In this document: piece after piece, positions 21,595-32,700 of the stretch
How positions within the stretch are numbered: position 1 is the first letter of the stretch
Layout of the letters: every line of letters begins with the position of its first letter
Assembly (NCBI RefSeq): GCF_000003195.3
Contig: NC_012873.2
Span: forward strand, 14,621,202-14,685,201
Origin: Sorghum bicolor
Lineage: Eukaryota > Streptophyta > Magnoliopsida > Poales > Poaceae
DNA: 64,000 nucleotides
Reading direction: 5' to 3'
Program-made: the position numbers and the translations under genes
Notes under the pieces: model-generated
What the model saw: only the letters and a program-made list of their open reading frames with translations
The model's database searches: none
What the model was told of the DNA's origin: nothing

Positions 21595-23650
21595 TGCGTA
21601 ACACATTGAAGGATTCTCTAAACTTGCTAAGCCCATGACAGCTTTATTAGAGAAGAGTGTTTAGTTTGTTTGGTCAGACAAATGCCAGGCTAACTTTGAG
21701 GAGTTAAAGAAGAGGTTGACCACAGCTCCAGTGTTGACCTTACCTGACTTAAGCAAGAGCTTCTCCATCTATTGTGATGCTTCTCGCTTAGGCTTAGGTT
21801 GTGTGCTCATGCAAGAAGTAAGAGTAGTGGCCTATGCCTCTAGACAGTTGAGAAAACATGAGTTGAATTACCCTACTCATGATCTAGAGCTAGCCGTAGT
21901 GGTCCATGCCCTAAAAATCTAGACACATTACTTGATTGGTCATATGTGTGATATTTACACAAACCATAAGAGCCTAAAGTATATCTTCACCCACTCAGAC
22001 CTAAATCTGAGTCAACATCATTGGTTAGAGCTGAACAAGGATTACAGCCTAGAAATGCATTATCAGCCTAGGAAAGCAAATGTAGTTGGAGATGCACTTA
22101 GTAGGAAGAGCTATGTCAATGGACTTCAGCTCACATTTATTCCAGCTGAGTTGCGAGCAGAAATAGAACACCTCAACATAGGCTTTGTGAATCATACAGT
22201 GGGTCTAGAGATAGAGCCTACACTAGAACATGAAATACATAAGAATCAGTTGGAGGATAAGAAATTAAAGGAAACAACAGATAATGTTGCACTTGGAAAA
22301 GCACTAGGCTTCAGGATAGATGAAAATGGTACCCTATGGTTTGGGAAAAGGATATGTGTGCCTGAAGTGAAGACTAACTGAGACAAAATTTTGCGTGAAG
22401 CACATGACTCTGCTTATTCAATACACCCTAGGAGTACCAAGATGTATTTGGACCTAAAGGAGAGATATTGGTGGTATGGGTTGAAAAGGGATGTGGCAGA
22501 GTATGTTGCTTTGTGTGACACCTGTCAGAGGGTGAAAGCTGAGCACCAACAACCTGCAGGGTTGTTGCAACCAATGCAGGTACCCGAATGGAAATGGGAA
22601 GAAGTCGGTACGGACTTTATTACCGGGTTGCCATGTACTCAACGTGGGTATGATTTGATTTGGGTAATAGTAGACCGACTCACTAAGGTTGCACACTTCT
22701 TACCAGTTAAAACCAACTACAATGTGGCAAGGTTAGCTGAGCTGTACATGGAAAAGATCGTGTGCTTACACAGAGTTCCGAAGAAGATCGTGTCCGATCG
22801 AGGAACTCAGTTTACATCGCACTTTTGGCACAAGGTACATAGATCCTTGGGAACCAAGCTGAACTTTAGTTCTTCTTATCATGCCTAGACTGAGGGATAG
22901 ACAAAAATAATTAATCAGATCTTGGAGGATATGCTGAGAGCCTGTGCTTTGCAATATGGTACTTGTTGGGACAAAAGTCTGTCATACGCTGAGTTTTCCT
23001 ATAACAACAGCCACCAGAAGAGTCTCAAGATGGCACCATTTGAAGCTTTGTATGGTCGCAAGTGTAGAACACCTTTATTCTAGAATTAGACTAGTGAAAC
23101 ACAGGTGTTTGGACCAGATGTCCTAAGAAGTGCTGAAGAACAAGTGAGGATGATTAGGGACAATCTAAGAGTGGCACTGTCCAGGCAGAAAAGTTATGCC
23201 GACACCCGAAGAAGGGACTTGAGTTTCAAAGAGGGTGATTTTGTATATCTGAAGGTGTCTCCAATGAGCAGTGTGAAGAGATTCAATATGAATCGTAAGC
23301 TAGCACCGAGATACGTCGGACCTTTCAGAATCCTTGCAACACGTGGAGAAGTAGCCTATCAGCTAGAACTCCCTAAGAGCTTGTCAGGTGTACATGATGT
23401 ATTCCATGTTTCTTAGTTGAAGAAGTGTTTGCGAGTACCAGAAGAGCAGATTCCTATAGAAGAGTTGACCGTTAAAGAAGATCTCACATATGAAGAGTAT
23501 CCGATAAAGATCTTGGAAACTGTAGATAGGGTTAAAAGACGCAGAACCATAAAGATGTGTAAAGTGCAGTGGAACCTCTATAACGAAGATGAGGCCACCT
23601 GGGAAAGGGAAGAGGATTTGAGAAAGTCGTACCCACAATTGTTTCAGTAA
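21595..23650 (+). pseudogene. pol: Chromovirus (Tekay/Del-like) pol 3' half: RNase H, integrase, chromodomain
   Basis: One frame throughout, with in-frame stops near 21657, 21920, 22379, 22886, 22898, 23081, 23087 and 23414. Begins at the end of RT/connection (FSKLAKPMTALL). RNase H follows ([32 protein letters not shown]), then the integrase zinc finger (H...H, CDTC) and core (TDFITGLP, SDRGTQF, with E after a stop). A C-terminal domain with GPF and VFHVS follows. The last 60 residues are a chromodomain (PIKILETVDRVKRRR, then VQWNLYNEDEATWE). Such chromodomains target heterochromatin. RT core, protease and gag are missing. No frameshift was seen, only nonsense changes. Confidence 0.9.
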
Positions 23651-23682
23651 GCCATCACCCAATCTCGAGGACGAGACTATTT

Positions 23683-23697
23683 TTAAGGGGGTAGAAT
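23683..23697 (+). other. Polypurine tract of chromovirus
   Basis: TTAAGGGGGTAGAAT directly before the LTR, 33 bp after the pol stop. Confidence 0.8.
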
Positions 23698-26691
23698 TGT
23701 AACACCCAAAATTTTGTTCTTTGAAATAGATGAATATGATTTAATTAAATAATTTTGTGAGCATTAGAATATAGAAAAAATAAATAAATTTTGGGAAATT
23801 AAAATTTATTATGAAATTAGAAACACAATGATGCATTCATGCTCCAGCACTTATTTTTGTGATGTGTGAATTTATGCAAAAGAAAATTTATTCAAATTCA
23901 ATTTGAAAGTAAGCTTTGAAATTTTGTTGTAAACGAAAAAAGGGAAATCCATCTCTCCCCCTCCCCCCTCGCTTTCGGCCTGCTTGGCCCAACCCAGCCC
24001 AGCGCCAGCACCCCCACCTCCCGCTCTCTGTCCCGTTGACAGGCCGGGCACGCCAGTCACCATCTCCTTCTTCCCCAACCGTCCCCTCCCTCTCCTCTAC
24101 GGTAGAGTCGCACCACAACCGCACCGCTTTCTCCGCTCCCACGATGCCGCACCCACACCCACGTCTCTCGGTCTCTTGCGCCCTAGAGTTGTTGCCGACC
24201 CCGCTCCTCTCTCCCCCTCCTCATTTCTGCACTCGCAGCTGCAACCGAGCGCCTAGGGAGCGAGAAAAACCACCACCGAAGCACTGCCAATCCGTCGCGT
24301 GATGTCTCGGTGAATCAAGTCGCCTCTGTCTCCTTTTGCTGTGCCGGTGAGCTTGCCAACTCCTTCCCTCTCTCCATGTGCCTTTCCTACTCCGGTTGGT
24401 AGCCGCTAGGGCCTTCTCCGCGAACTCTAGTGAGTTCCATGGCCACCGGCCATGGCGCGGACTACGTGAACTTCTCCCGGCCATGCTAAGGGTCGAAGCA
24501 CGCTCGCCTTCACTCACTCTCTCTCCCTAGCTTTTCCCCGTGCGAATCCATGACCTCGGGAGTTTTCCCCTCGTGCTCCGGTGAGCCGACCATGGCGCCG
24601 CCATGAACTGCCGCGGAAACTGCTTTCCATAGCCACACTTTACCCCCGGGCACACTCGCCTACGCCTCCTCTCTCTCCCGGTGTTCTCGGATTCGAGAAT
24701 GGTACACCGTAGTGCCGTATCCGCTAGCGCCGGCGAGCTTTGGCAGGCCGGACATGGCGCGCCGCCGCTCTCTCCCCCAGCTCCGGCCGGCGAACCCCCT
24801 TCCCTCTCCTCTCGTTTAATCGTGGCCGTGCATCGCGAGATCAACGACCGTGAGTGGCCGATACCCCTTCGAGGGCAGTTTTGCTTATGAGCCCCCAAGA
24901 ACGTCTAAATCCCACGCGCAGTGCCTGGCTGGGGAATTTCCCTAGATTTTCTTTATTTCTTTTAAATCGTTTATTCTTTGTTTTATTTATAGAACTGCCA
25001 CTACATTGTTTTAGCTATAAAATCGTCGTTTGAACTCCGAATCGATCCATTCAAGTTGCGTTAGTTTCGTAATTTTATAAGGTCCACGTTGGTACCACTG
25101 TTGTTTAGGTTTACTATTGTATGATCCCCTAGATAATTGTGAGTCCATAGATTACTTTTGAAGCCCTGTTTAATGTTTAACTTTTGTGTCGTAAGTCCGT
25201 TTTTCGTGAATTTCATGTTGATGTGATCGTAGCAGCACGTAGATAATTTTTGAAAACTTTTATTTAAATTGATTTACTGCTAGTGTACTGTTCTAAATTT
25301 AGGAATTGTTCTATTGCATGTCTATCTTGGTATGCGTGATGATTGTGATGTGTTGATCGAGCCCAGACGGTGAGGAGTCCAGAGTTCTTCGGGGACCAGC
25401 AGGAGTTCGCGAACCAAGGAAAGTATAGCATGGGTTTACGTTGATGTCCTACTCATTTTTAGCATTTCACCCTGCATGTATTTAATATTGCAAACTATAA
25501 GGACACCCAAGTTGTTGATAACAATTACCTTGTTCTCTGAGGGTTTTTCTTGCATATGGGTAGAAGTGACAGTGCTCTAACTCTAATTATATATATGATC
25601 TAACATCAGTGATGAAACCATGGTTAATTGATTAAATATGATTATGGTAAATAGAACATAGGGCAATGGTACAAATGACTGTTGGTCATGTTGTCCTAGA
25701 CCCTCCGTAAGGACTCATCTGTCAACAAAAGTTGGGACTTACAGTGCAACTGGGAGAGTCACATGGCTCTGACTTTAGCTCAGTAATAGGATCTTTTCTA
25801 ACTCGTTAGAGGTTACCCGAAAGGGTGCAAGAGGGGCTTGCCACTTTGGGTGTAGTGCTGCCCCTGTTTCTATGAGTATAGCCATGATGGAAATGTGCCA
25901 TAGGAAAGGGGGGTTTTCTACATCTGCCTACCGAGGAAACCTCGCGGCCCTAACCGGTTAGAATAGGCCTACAGAAGGCTACATAGTGTACCTTGCCCGC
26001 TCACCTTGGTAGTATTTGGGGGTCGACGGACCTCGGGCATATGGTCAACACGACTCACGGTGAAAGTACACAACCTCTGCAGAGTGTATAACTGTTATAA
26101 CAGTCGTGCTCACGGTCACGAGCGGCCCGAAAAACACACAGAATAACTGGTTACAAATGATTTGTGGTACTCGATGATGTTTAATTATGTTTTAATGGGA
26201 CTTAGTGACTTACTATGGTTCTAACAAATGATCATATGGGATATTTGAGAGCTTAAGCATAACCTAATAATAATTAATGGTAAAATGCTGACCTACTAAA
26301 ATGCCGGTGCAGTAAACCTAGTCTAGCCTGTTTGAGCCTCATAAATCCTCATGCTATGCTTATGGAGTACGAGATGTACTCACGCTTGTTCATATTTCTT
26401 TTTGCATAAAAACCCCAGATGGGTAATAGATGGTGGTAGCTATGAGAACTACCCGGAGGACTATTAAGCTTATGCTTCACTAGTCGACCTTTCCCGTGTG
26501 AGGGCCAAGAGAGAGTTATCTTAGATTATCATATTTATCTTTCGTTGTTGTACCAGACTTTGTGTTATAATGACTATGTGTGATGTAAACACTGCGATGA
26601 TGGTATTTAATTTGTGATTTATGCGTGTGATTGATCTCTAGGCACACATAAGTTTATGCATTCAATTTCTTCCTTCAAATTGGGTGTGACA
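23698..26691 (+). repeat. 3' LTR of chromovirus, 2994 bp
   Basis: TGTAACACCCAA at the left and TTGGGTGTGACA at the right form a 12-bp terminal inverted repeat with one mismatch. The first 1.2 kb includes a GC-rich C+T-biased stretch (23940-24900), the rest is moderate GC. A 3-kb LTR fits Tekay-type chromoviruses. The 5' LTR is absent, so no target duplication can be tested. Open frames inside (23916-24898) have no protein-like features. Confidence 0.85.
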
Positions 26692-26816
26692 TGCCCACTG
26701 ACAACTACACCGACTCAAATGATCACTCGTTGTTGGGTATTTTAAACACAACCAGAAAAAATCCACAAGCGCACAGTATTCTAGAGTATTGATTTCCATA
26801 GGGAACGTGAAGTGTA
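26692..26816 (-). repeat. Fragment of Athila-like LTR (same type as 33887 and 40194)
   Basis: From TGTTGGGTATTTTAAAC at 26731 to AGTGTA at 26816 it matches the first 85 bases of the LTR of the 33887-41473 element, including a decayed stem-loop region. It is cut at 26817 by another LTR. 26692-26730 is unassigned. Confidence 0.65.
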
Positions 26817-28048
26817 TGTTGACGGTTCTTAAGTATCAATTTTAATTATCAAATAAACAAGGGAAAGGACCAATATGCAACCAACACCTAGAATTAGGGC
26901 TTGATCTGACAGAATTCCACGAGTTTTGTTGTTTATCTATTTCTGCAGGGGGTTATCAGGAAATAAGGACGAAAGGCCCACATGTCGGGATTACATAGAG
27001 ATATCAACGCACCGCACGATTTTCTACCATCTAGAAGACTCCAGATGCCACGGGAAGAAAACAGAGGCCGAAAGGGGCCAGGCCCAGGGCGCCCGCCCTG
27101 GTGACCTGGGCGCCCGCCCCCTGTTGGATGCCAATCGGGACTCTCTTCGCACGGGATGTTCCACCGACCTATTGGATCAAGGAAAACATAGTACCACCTC
27201 GCCTACCGACCCAAAAACGCATAGAGGAGGAGGACTATATAAGGAGACCCCCCTGGCCCCTGGAGAAGAAAAGAAATTATCATAGAGATTGAGGGGTGCC
27301 CTCGAAAGAAAACCTCTTCTCTAATTAATATTTCTTTTTAGGCTTAGCAACCAATGTAAAGTAGAAATAGATCTTCTAGTTTCTACTAGATTGAGAGAGA
27401 TAGAGTGGAGGTGTAGATTGGAGGAAGCCCGGCCTGTCGGTGTCTACTCCAAGCTTGTACCTGCGGGATCAAGTTCTCCTAACCCGAAGCTTGCTCCTAG
27501 GATTCTTCAGTATTTCGACTTCTAAATTCTAGTAAGTTCTTGTTTTATTGTTCTTCTGGTTTATGAGTTTACTTTAATCTCTTCGCGTAGAGTTTAGAGT
27601 AATCATTGCTGGCGTAAACATGGTGTTTAGGCTGGGGTACTCATAGATATTCCCTAACTAGCTGGACCGTGGTAGTAGTGAGGAACGTGACAATTCTGAG
27701 TTACCTTTGCAGACCATATCTCGTTAGCAGGAAGGATAGGGTTTATAGGTGCGGGTTGAACATCCTTTGTGGTGTCTAGATTCCGTTAGCCTCCCCAATA
27801 GAAAAGTAGATCATCCTTACCAAGGTTAGAAGGAGACTACGGTTGCAGTCTTCTCTATTTATCACTCACATCGAAAGACATTCTTTGTGCCTAAAGGGTT
27901 AGTCGTAATAGACCGGTTAGTCAGATGCACTCTTTCTCCTAGTGGTAAAAAAATAAATACGATACTCTGGATAATCTCCCGAGTGAAGTGCTCACCGATA
28001 TCCGTGCACTTGCGGATCAATTCCTTATTGCGTTCCCAAATATCAACA
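26817..28048 (+). repeat. 5' LTR of Athila-like element (type A)
   Basis: TGTTGACGG...TATCAACA, followed within 10 bases by a primer site. Two copies of GGGCGCCCGCCC (27087-27098 and 27108-27119) precede a CTATATAAG box (27235-27243). Stem-loop ATCCG-TGCACTTG-CGGAT at 28000-28017. Its body is the reverse complement of the LTRs of the element at 51686-59874, so both belong to one LTR type. Confidence 0.88.
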
Positions 28049-28056
28049 AGCATTTC

Positions 28057-28069
28057 TGGCGCCGTTGCC
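28057..28069 (+). other. Primer-binding site, Athila-like
   Basis: TGGCGCCGTTGCC, nine bases from the LTR end. This site is typical of Athila elements (usually ascribed to tRNA-Asp). 28070-28282 is leader without a clear start codon. Confidence 0.8.
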
Positions 28070-28282
28070 GGGGAGAAAGACGGTTGCTGAGATAACCTTG
28101 AGTCTTACTACTAGCTTGTATCTATACTTTTATCTTTTCTTATCTTTTATATTCTTTATTTATTTTCTTTAAACCAAAATTCTAAATCGATCCATGAGTC
28201 TGCAATCCCTTCAGTAACTGACCTTTTACCAGGGGAGTCATCACAGCCTATCCAAACATCCCAGTATAAGTTAAGTTCTAGG

Positions 28283-31200
28283 TTGATTGCCATGATTCAA
28301 AACCTATCTTTTTCGGGAAAGGAAGATGAAAACCCTTACCTTCATATTAGAGATTTTGAGCAAACATGTGATTGTCTTCGTATTGAAGGCATTTCTGATA
28401 AAACTTTACGTTGGAAGCTTTTTCCTTTTTCTTTAAGGGAAGAAGCTAGACAATGGTACAGTCAGAAGGTAAGTCAACAACAAGGTGAATGGGGAGTTTT
28501 ACGAGCCAACTTTTGTCTAGATTTCTATTCCCTTGACCGTATAGCCGACCTTAGACTCAAAGTCCTATGTTTTAAACAAAAAGATAATGAAACTTTGGGA
28601 AAATCCTGGAAGCGTTTTTCTGATCTTTTAGAATCTGGTCCAAACCTTAATCTTGAAGACCCTGTTCTTTTATTCCACTTTTTTCGAGGTCTTCAGAAAA
28701 ATCACAAACAAATGCTACACACAATGTCTAGAGGTTCTTTCTTTCGAATCCCTACTGATGAAGCTAGAGTGATCCTAGATAGAATCCTAGAAGCTGAGAT
28801 GGATAATACCCTTCATGATGAAACCTACGAAGCCGAAGTAGACACTCTGCCAAATTCTTCATCTACTTTAGCTATCACAAGTTCTGAGCCACAAGAGGAA
28901 GAAATTCCACCATCGGACTTCATGCTGGATATAGAATCTGATCTTTTTGCCGATTTTGGAAATATTTCAAACTATCATTCTATTGACAAACCCCAAAACG
29001 GCCAGTTTAGCATTTATTTGCCAAGTGAATATCAATTGAGAGAGCTTATCTCAGTAATGAGTAGCAAATGGTTGGAGGAATCAGAGCTTTCCTCTGATGT
29101 GATCCGTTTGGACACACCCTCTATAACTATACGCTGTGCTTATAATTCTGATCGATTTAATGCTCTTTATAATCCTGTTGTGGGGATCAACATCATGTCT
29201 AAATCTTTTGCACTTAAACTATTTAAAAATATTGTCTTAACCCCCACAACAAAAGTCATAAAGGAATCTTCGGGACGATTAGTCCCCAGTCTTGGAATTA
29301 TTAATGTCCTACCTCTTACGGTAGAAGGCTCCATGGTTCATTTGAGCTTCTATATCTTTGATACATGGGACTTCGACCTGTTGATAGGACAACCTTTTAG
29401 AAGACTCCTTTATGAAGGTCATACTGGAAAGCTACACATTTCTTTTGGAAAAACCTTTAAAGTCCCAATAACAATTTCACACTCCTTAAACAATAAGGCC
29501 GAGTCATATCTTTTGCCTGATCCTATGGAGGAGGTAAAGGCTGCATCTCTAGAGCTTTTAGAAGAATCAGACTTAGAAGACGAAACTCCTTTCTTCACTG
29601 AAGAAGAAACCGAACCTTCTGAACCTGAACCCTTAGATGAGTTTGCAGAAACACCTAGACCCCCCATAGAGCTTAAAACTTTACCACCCGGTCTTACCTA
29701 TGCTTTCCTAAATAATAATCCAGAGTTTCCTGTAATCATTAGCGATAAACTCACTCAGGATCAAACTCTGCGATTAATGACCATTCTTGAGAAACATCAC
29801 TCAGTTTTCGTCTACTCACTCCAAGATCTTACAGGAATCAGTCCTATGATTTGTACCCATCGTATTCCAACAGATCCTTCTGTCTCACCTTCTCGAGAAC
29901 CCCAACGTAGACTTAATAACACTATGAGAGAGGTAGTTAAAAAGGAAGTTATAAAGTTGCTGCATGCAGGGATTATATATCCTGAGCCGCACAGTGATTG
30001 GGTAAGCCCAGTACAAGTTGTGCCTAAAAAGGGAGGCATGACGTTATTATGAATGAAAAGAACGAGCTAATTCCGCAACGCACCGTCACAGGATGGCGGA
30101 TGTGCATAGACTATAGAAAACTAAATAAAGCCACAAGAAAGGATCACTTTCCTTTACCTTTCATAGATGAGATGCTAGAGCGATTAGCGAACCATTCGTT
30201 CTTCTGTTTCTTAGATGGATATTCAGGATATCACCAAATCCCGATCCATCCCGATGATCAAAGCAAAACCACTTTTACATGCCCATATGGAACTTATGCT
30301 TACCGTAGAATGTCTTTTGCGTTATGTATGTTGACGGTCCATAAGTATCAAATTTAATTATCAAATAAACAAAGAAAAGGATCCAAATGAAATCAACATC
30401 TAGACTTAGGGTTTTATCTGACAGAATTCCACGAGTTTTGGTGTTTGTCTATTTCTGCAGGGGGTTATCAGGAAATACGGAAGAAAGGCCCACACGTCGG
30501 GATTTCATAGAGATATTAATGTGCCGCACAATTATCTTACATCTAGAAGACTCCAGAAGCCACGGGAAGGAAGCGGAGGCCAAACGGGGCCAGAGGCAGG
30601 GCGCCCGCCCTCCTGCCCTGGGCGCCCGCCCTGACTTGGAGCCCAATCAGGACTCTTTCTCTCGGGAGATCTCCACCGACCTAAAGGATCAAGGATAACC
30701 GTTCAATCAATGTCAGTTCGATCCAACGGCCCAGGTTCACTTGAGGGGACTATATAACCAGACCCCCTGGCCCCTGGAGGAGGCACCCCTTGATCATTAT
30801 TCATTATTCATAGACAGAGCAAAAGCTAGGGTTTAGAGATGAGAGCTCTTCTCTCTTCTCTAAACTAGAGTAGATCTAGATAGTAGCAAGATGGAGAGCG
30901 AAGGAGGATTAGAGGAGAGGCCGGCCTGTCGGTTCTTTCTCCGGTTGTACTTCGCCATGATCAAGCTCTAATCAAGCTTGCCCATGGGATGACTCTGGTA
31001 ATCTACTTCTAATTCATTATGCAATTACTAATTATGTATGTTCTGGTTCACAACTATTTTGAGTATTCTAATCTATAGGACGCTATAGGTGAGAGTTGTA
31101 GTATAGGTGTAAGCGAGGTGCTTAGATCTAGATTACTTGTGGATATCCCCTGTCTAGCTGGATCGTGTGGTAGGCCGCGTAGGTGACAGTTATGTTGGTC

Positions 31201-31690
31201 CTCTGTAGTCCACCTCTCGTTAGCAGGACGGGTAGGGTTTATCGGCCTAAGGATAAGCATCCTTTGTGGTGTACTCTTATCACGTGGTTCGTCCCAGACA
31301 TAGACATACCCCTTTGAAGTAGAGAAACCATAGTTATCCTCTCTATTCTGCTACCATCGCCTATATACTATATTGCTCTACTCTCTATTCCCATATTATC
31401 ACTCACTGTTATCTTACCTTTAATATTGTTCTTATTCAATTCTACCATCTTTCCTATTCACACCTATCTATCTATCTTGGTTAAGTTAGAGCGTAGTTGG
31501 TTCTCCTGTTTCCCTATGGATACGATAAAACCTTTAACCGGGTAAAAGCTTCAGTGGTATCCGTGCGCTTGCGGATTATCTATGTGCGTATAAATACCAT
31601 AGTACACTCTAGTGCCATGCTGGGGATGACAACCGAGTATTCAAGTGGTGTTAGCAAGTGTCAACAATGTAATGCACCAGCCAATGCCAA
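28283..31690 (+). pseudogene. Athila-like Gag-protease-RT fragment, split by a solo LTR
   Basis: The frame is open from before 28283 (TTG); the first in-frame ATG is 28292. Residues 1-190: Gag core (F-S-G-K-E-D-E-NPYLHIRDFEQTC, LRWKLFPFSLREEARQWY, FFRGL). Residues about 280-400 look like a retropepsin fold (VHLSFYIFDTWDFDLLIGQPF), but the catalytic triad position reads NPVVG instead of D-T/S-G. RT begins about residue 475 (LKTLPPGLTYAFL, HRIPTDPSVSP, DWVSPVQVVPKKGG). A one-base deletion near 30043-30045 shifts to the frame of 30049-30328 (GWRMCIDYRKLNKAT, FLDGYSGYHQIPI). RT stops at SFALC, where the solo LTR sits, resumes for NAPA at 31672, then breaks off. The rest of RT, RNase H and integrase are absent. 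Confidence 0.85.
30329..31666 (+). repeat. Solo LTR, Athila-like type B
   Basis: TGTTGACGG...TCAACA, flanked by ATGTA at 30324-30328 and 31667-31671. Removing it joins the RT motif SFALC-NAPA in frame, so this is a clean solo LTR from LTR-LTR recombination. GGGCGCCCGCCC at 30599-30610 and 30620-30631, TATATAA at 30751-30757, stem-loop at 31559-31576. The left third resembles type A; the right two thirds do not. Confidence 0.93.
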
Positions 31691-31850
31691 CACTGATGTC
31701 GGGAAAGGAGAAATCAAGTTCAACATAAACGGAAAAGAAGAACACTTCACATTCAAACCCAAACCAGAGAGAGACTCTACAGTGAAGGAAGTTCATGAAG
31801 AAGAACCACTGGAGACACCATCTCCGGAGGAAGGAAATTTAGAAGATTAA
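31691..31850 (+). pseudogene. C-terminal tail of an Athila-like Gag-protease
   Basis: Encodes DVGKGEIKFNINGKEEHF followed by an acidic tail ending HEEEPLETPSPEEGNLED. It corresponds to the end of a retropepsin domain plus tail (compare IYIGTGEVHMHF and HEEEAPPE at the end of the gene at 48840). It is joined directly to the RT fragment, so the intervening pol and most of a gag-pro are missing. Directly followed by a polypurine-like AGCTTGGGGGAC (31866-31877). Confidence 0.65.
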
Positions 31851-31877
31851 AAGATTTGGAGGTCCAGCTTGGGGGAC

Positions 31878-32321
31878 CTAAAAATCCCAAACCCTTACCG
31901 GGAGGTAAATCGGTATTTATCCGCATTGTTTAAATTTGTGCATTCTTGCATTAGTCATATTCATTCATAGCATTATTACAATAATAAAAAGCCCCATATA
32001 AATAATATTTATGGTGTGTAACAACCCATATTTATTATTGTGGAGGCACAAAAATATTTTTCCATGATCATTTTTAATAAAGATTTTCCTGCATTATATT
32101 TAATTATAGCAATCTTCTAGAAGCATGACCCACACTCCTTGGGTCCCACATGTCATACACCACACCTCACACACATCCCATCACATTATTTGATCCACCA
32201 ACATAACTCCACTCACCAGCACTTTTCCACCAGCCAACCTCCACCCATGATCTATTATTTTGCGTAAGAGTTAAGCAAAGGAGGGAGTGGAGAAAGGGCA
32301 GCCAGGATGGGCACCACAAGT
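31878..32321 (+). other. Non-coding segment before env-like promoter
   Basis: AT-rich to 32110, then C/A-rich with CCACC and CACAC runs. No reading frame of note on the plus strand. Confidence 0.5.
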
Positions 32322-32358
32322 GGGCGCCCGCCCTGCCCCTCCTTCCTCCTATAAATAG
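32322..32358 (+). promoter_or_regulatory. Promoter-like region of env-like gene
   Basis: GGGCGCCCGCCC (32322-32333) lies 16 bp before TATAAATAG (32350-32358). The same 12-mer precedes the TATA box in the Athila-like LTRs. Downstream, a C/T-rich leader runs to a donor-like GTAAGT near 32523 and an acceptor TTTGTTTACAG ending at 32700, one base before the ATG-containing GATG. Confidence 0.5.
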
Positions 32359-32700
32359 CCACCTTCCACCTCCATCTTCTTCACACAAGCACTTCGGAAA
32401 ACCACACAAGTTTCAGTTTCTAGAGAAGGAGCTCTTGTAGTGAAGTAAGAAGAGAGTAGAGAGGAAGAGAAGAGTGGGAAAGAAGTTGGTAGTTTTTGAG
32501 TGAGAGAGTGAGTTTCACCTAGTAAGTAGTGATCCCGCTATCCAAAGCGGAAGTGAAAGTTGTTTAGGGGGAGGTTCTGCCAAAATAAAAACTTGTCTTG
32601 AACGACTAACCCCTGGACTACTGACATTCCGGACAGCTGACCACTAACATTTTCTCACATTTTCCACTAGTTGTGTTTTTGCCCAACTTTTGTTTACAGG

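Noticed and set aside
23916..24898. Open frames of up to 128 codons in the chromovirus LTR
   Set aside because: They lie wholly inside the LTR, overlap on both strands and have Ser/Pro/Arg bias typical of random GC-rich DNA.
26692..26816. Target duplication GTGTA for the LTR at 26817
   Set aside because: No matching GTGTA follows either 28048 or 44869, so completeness of that insertion cannot be supported.
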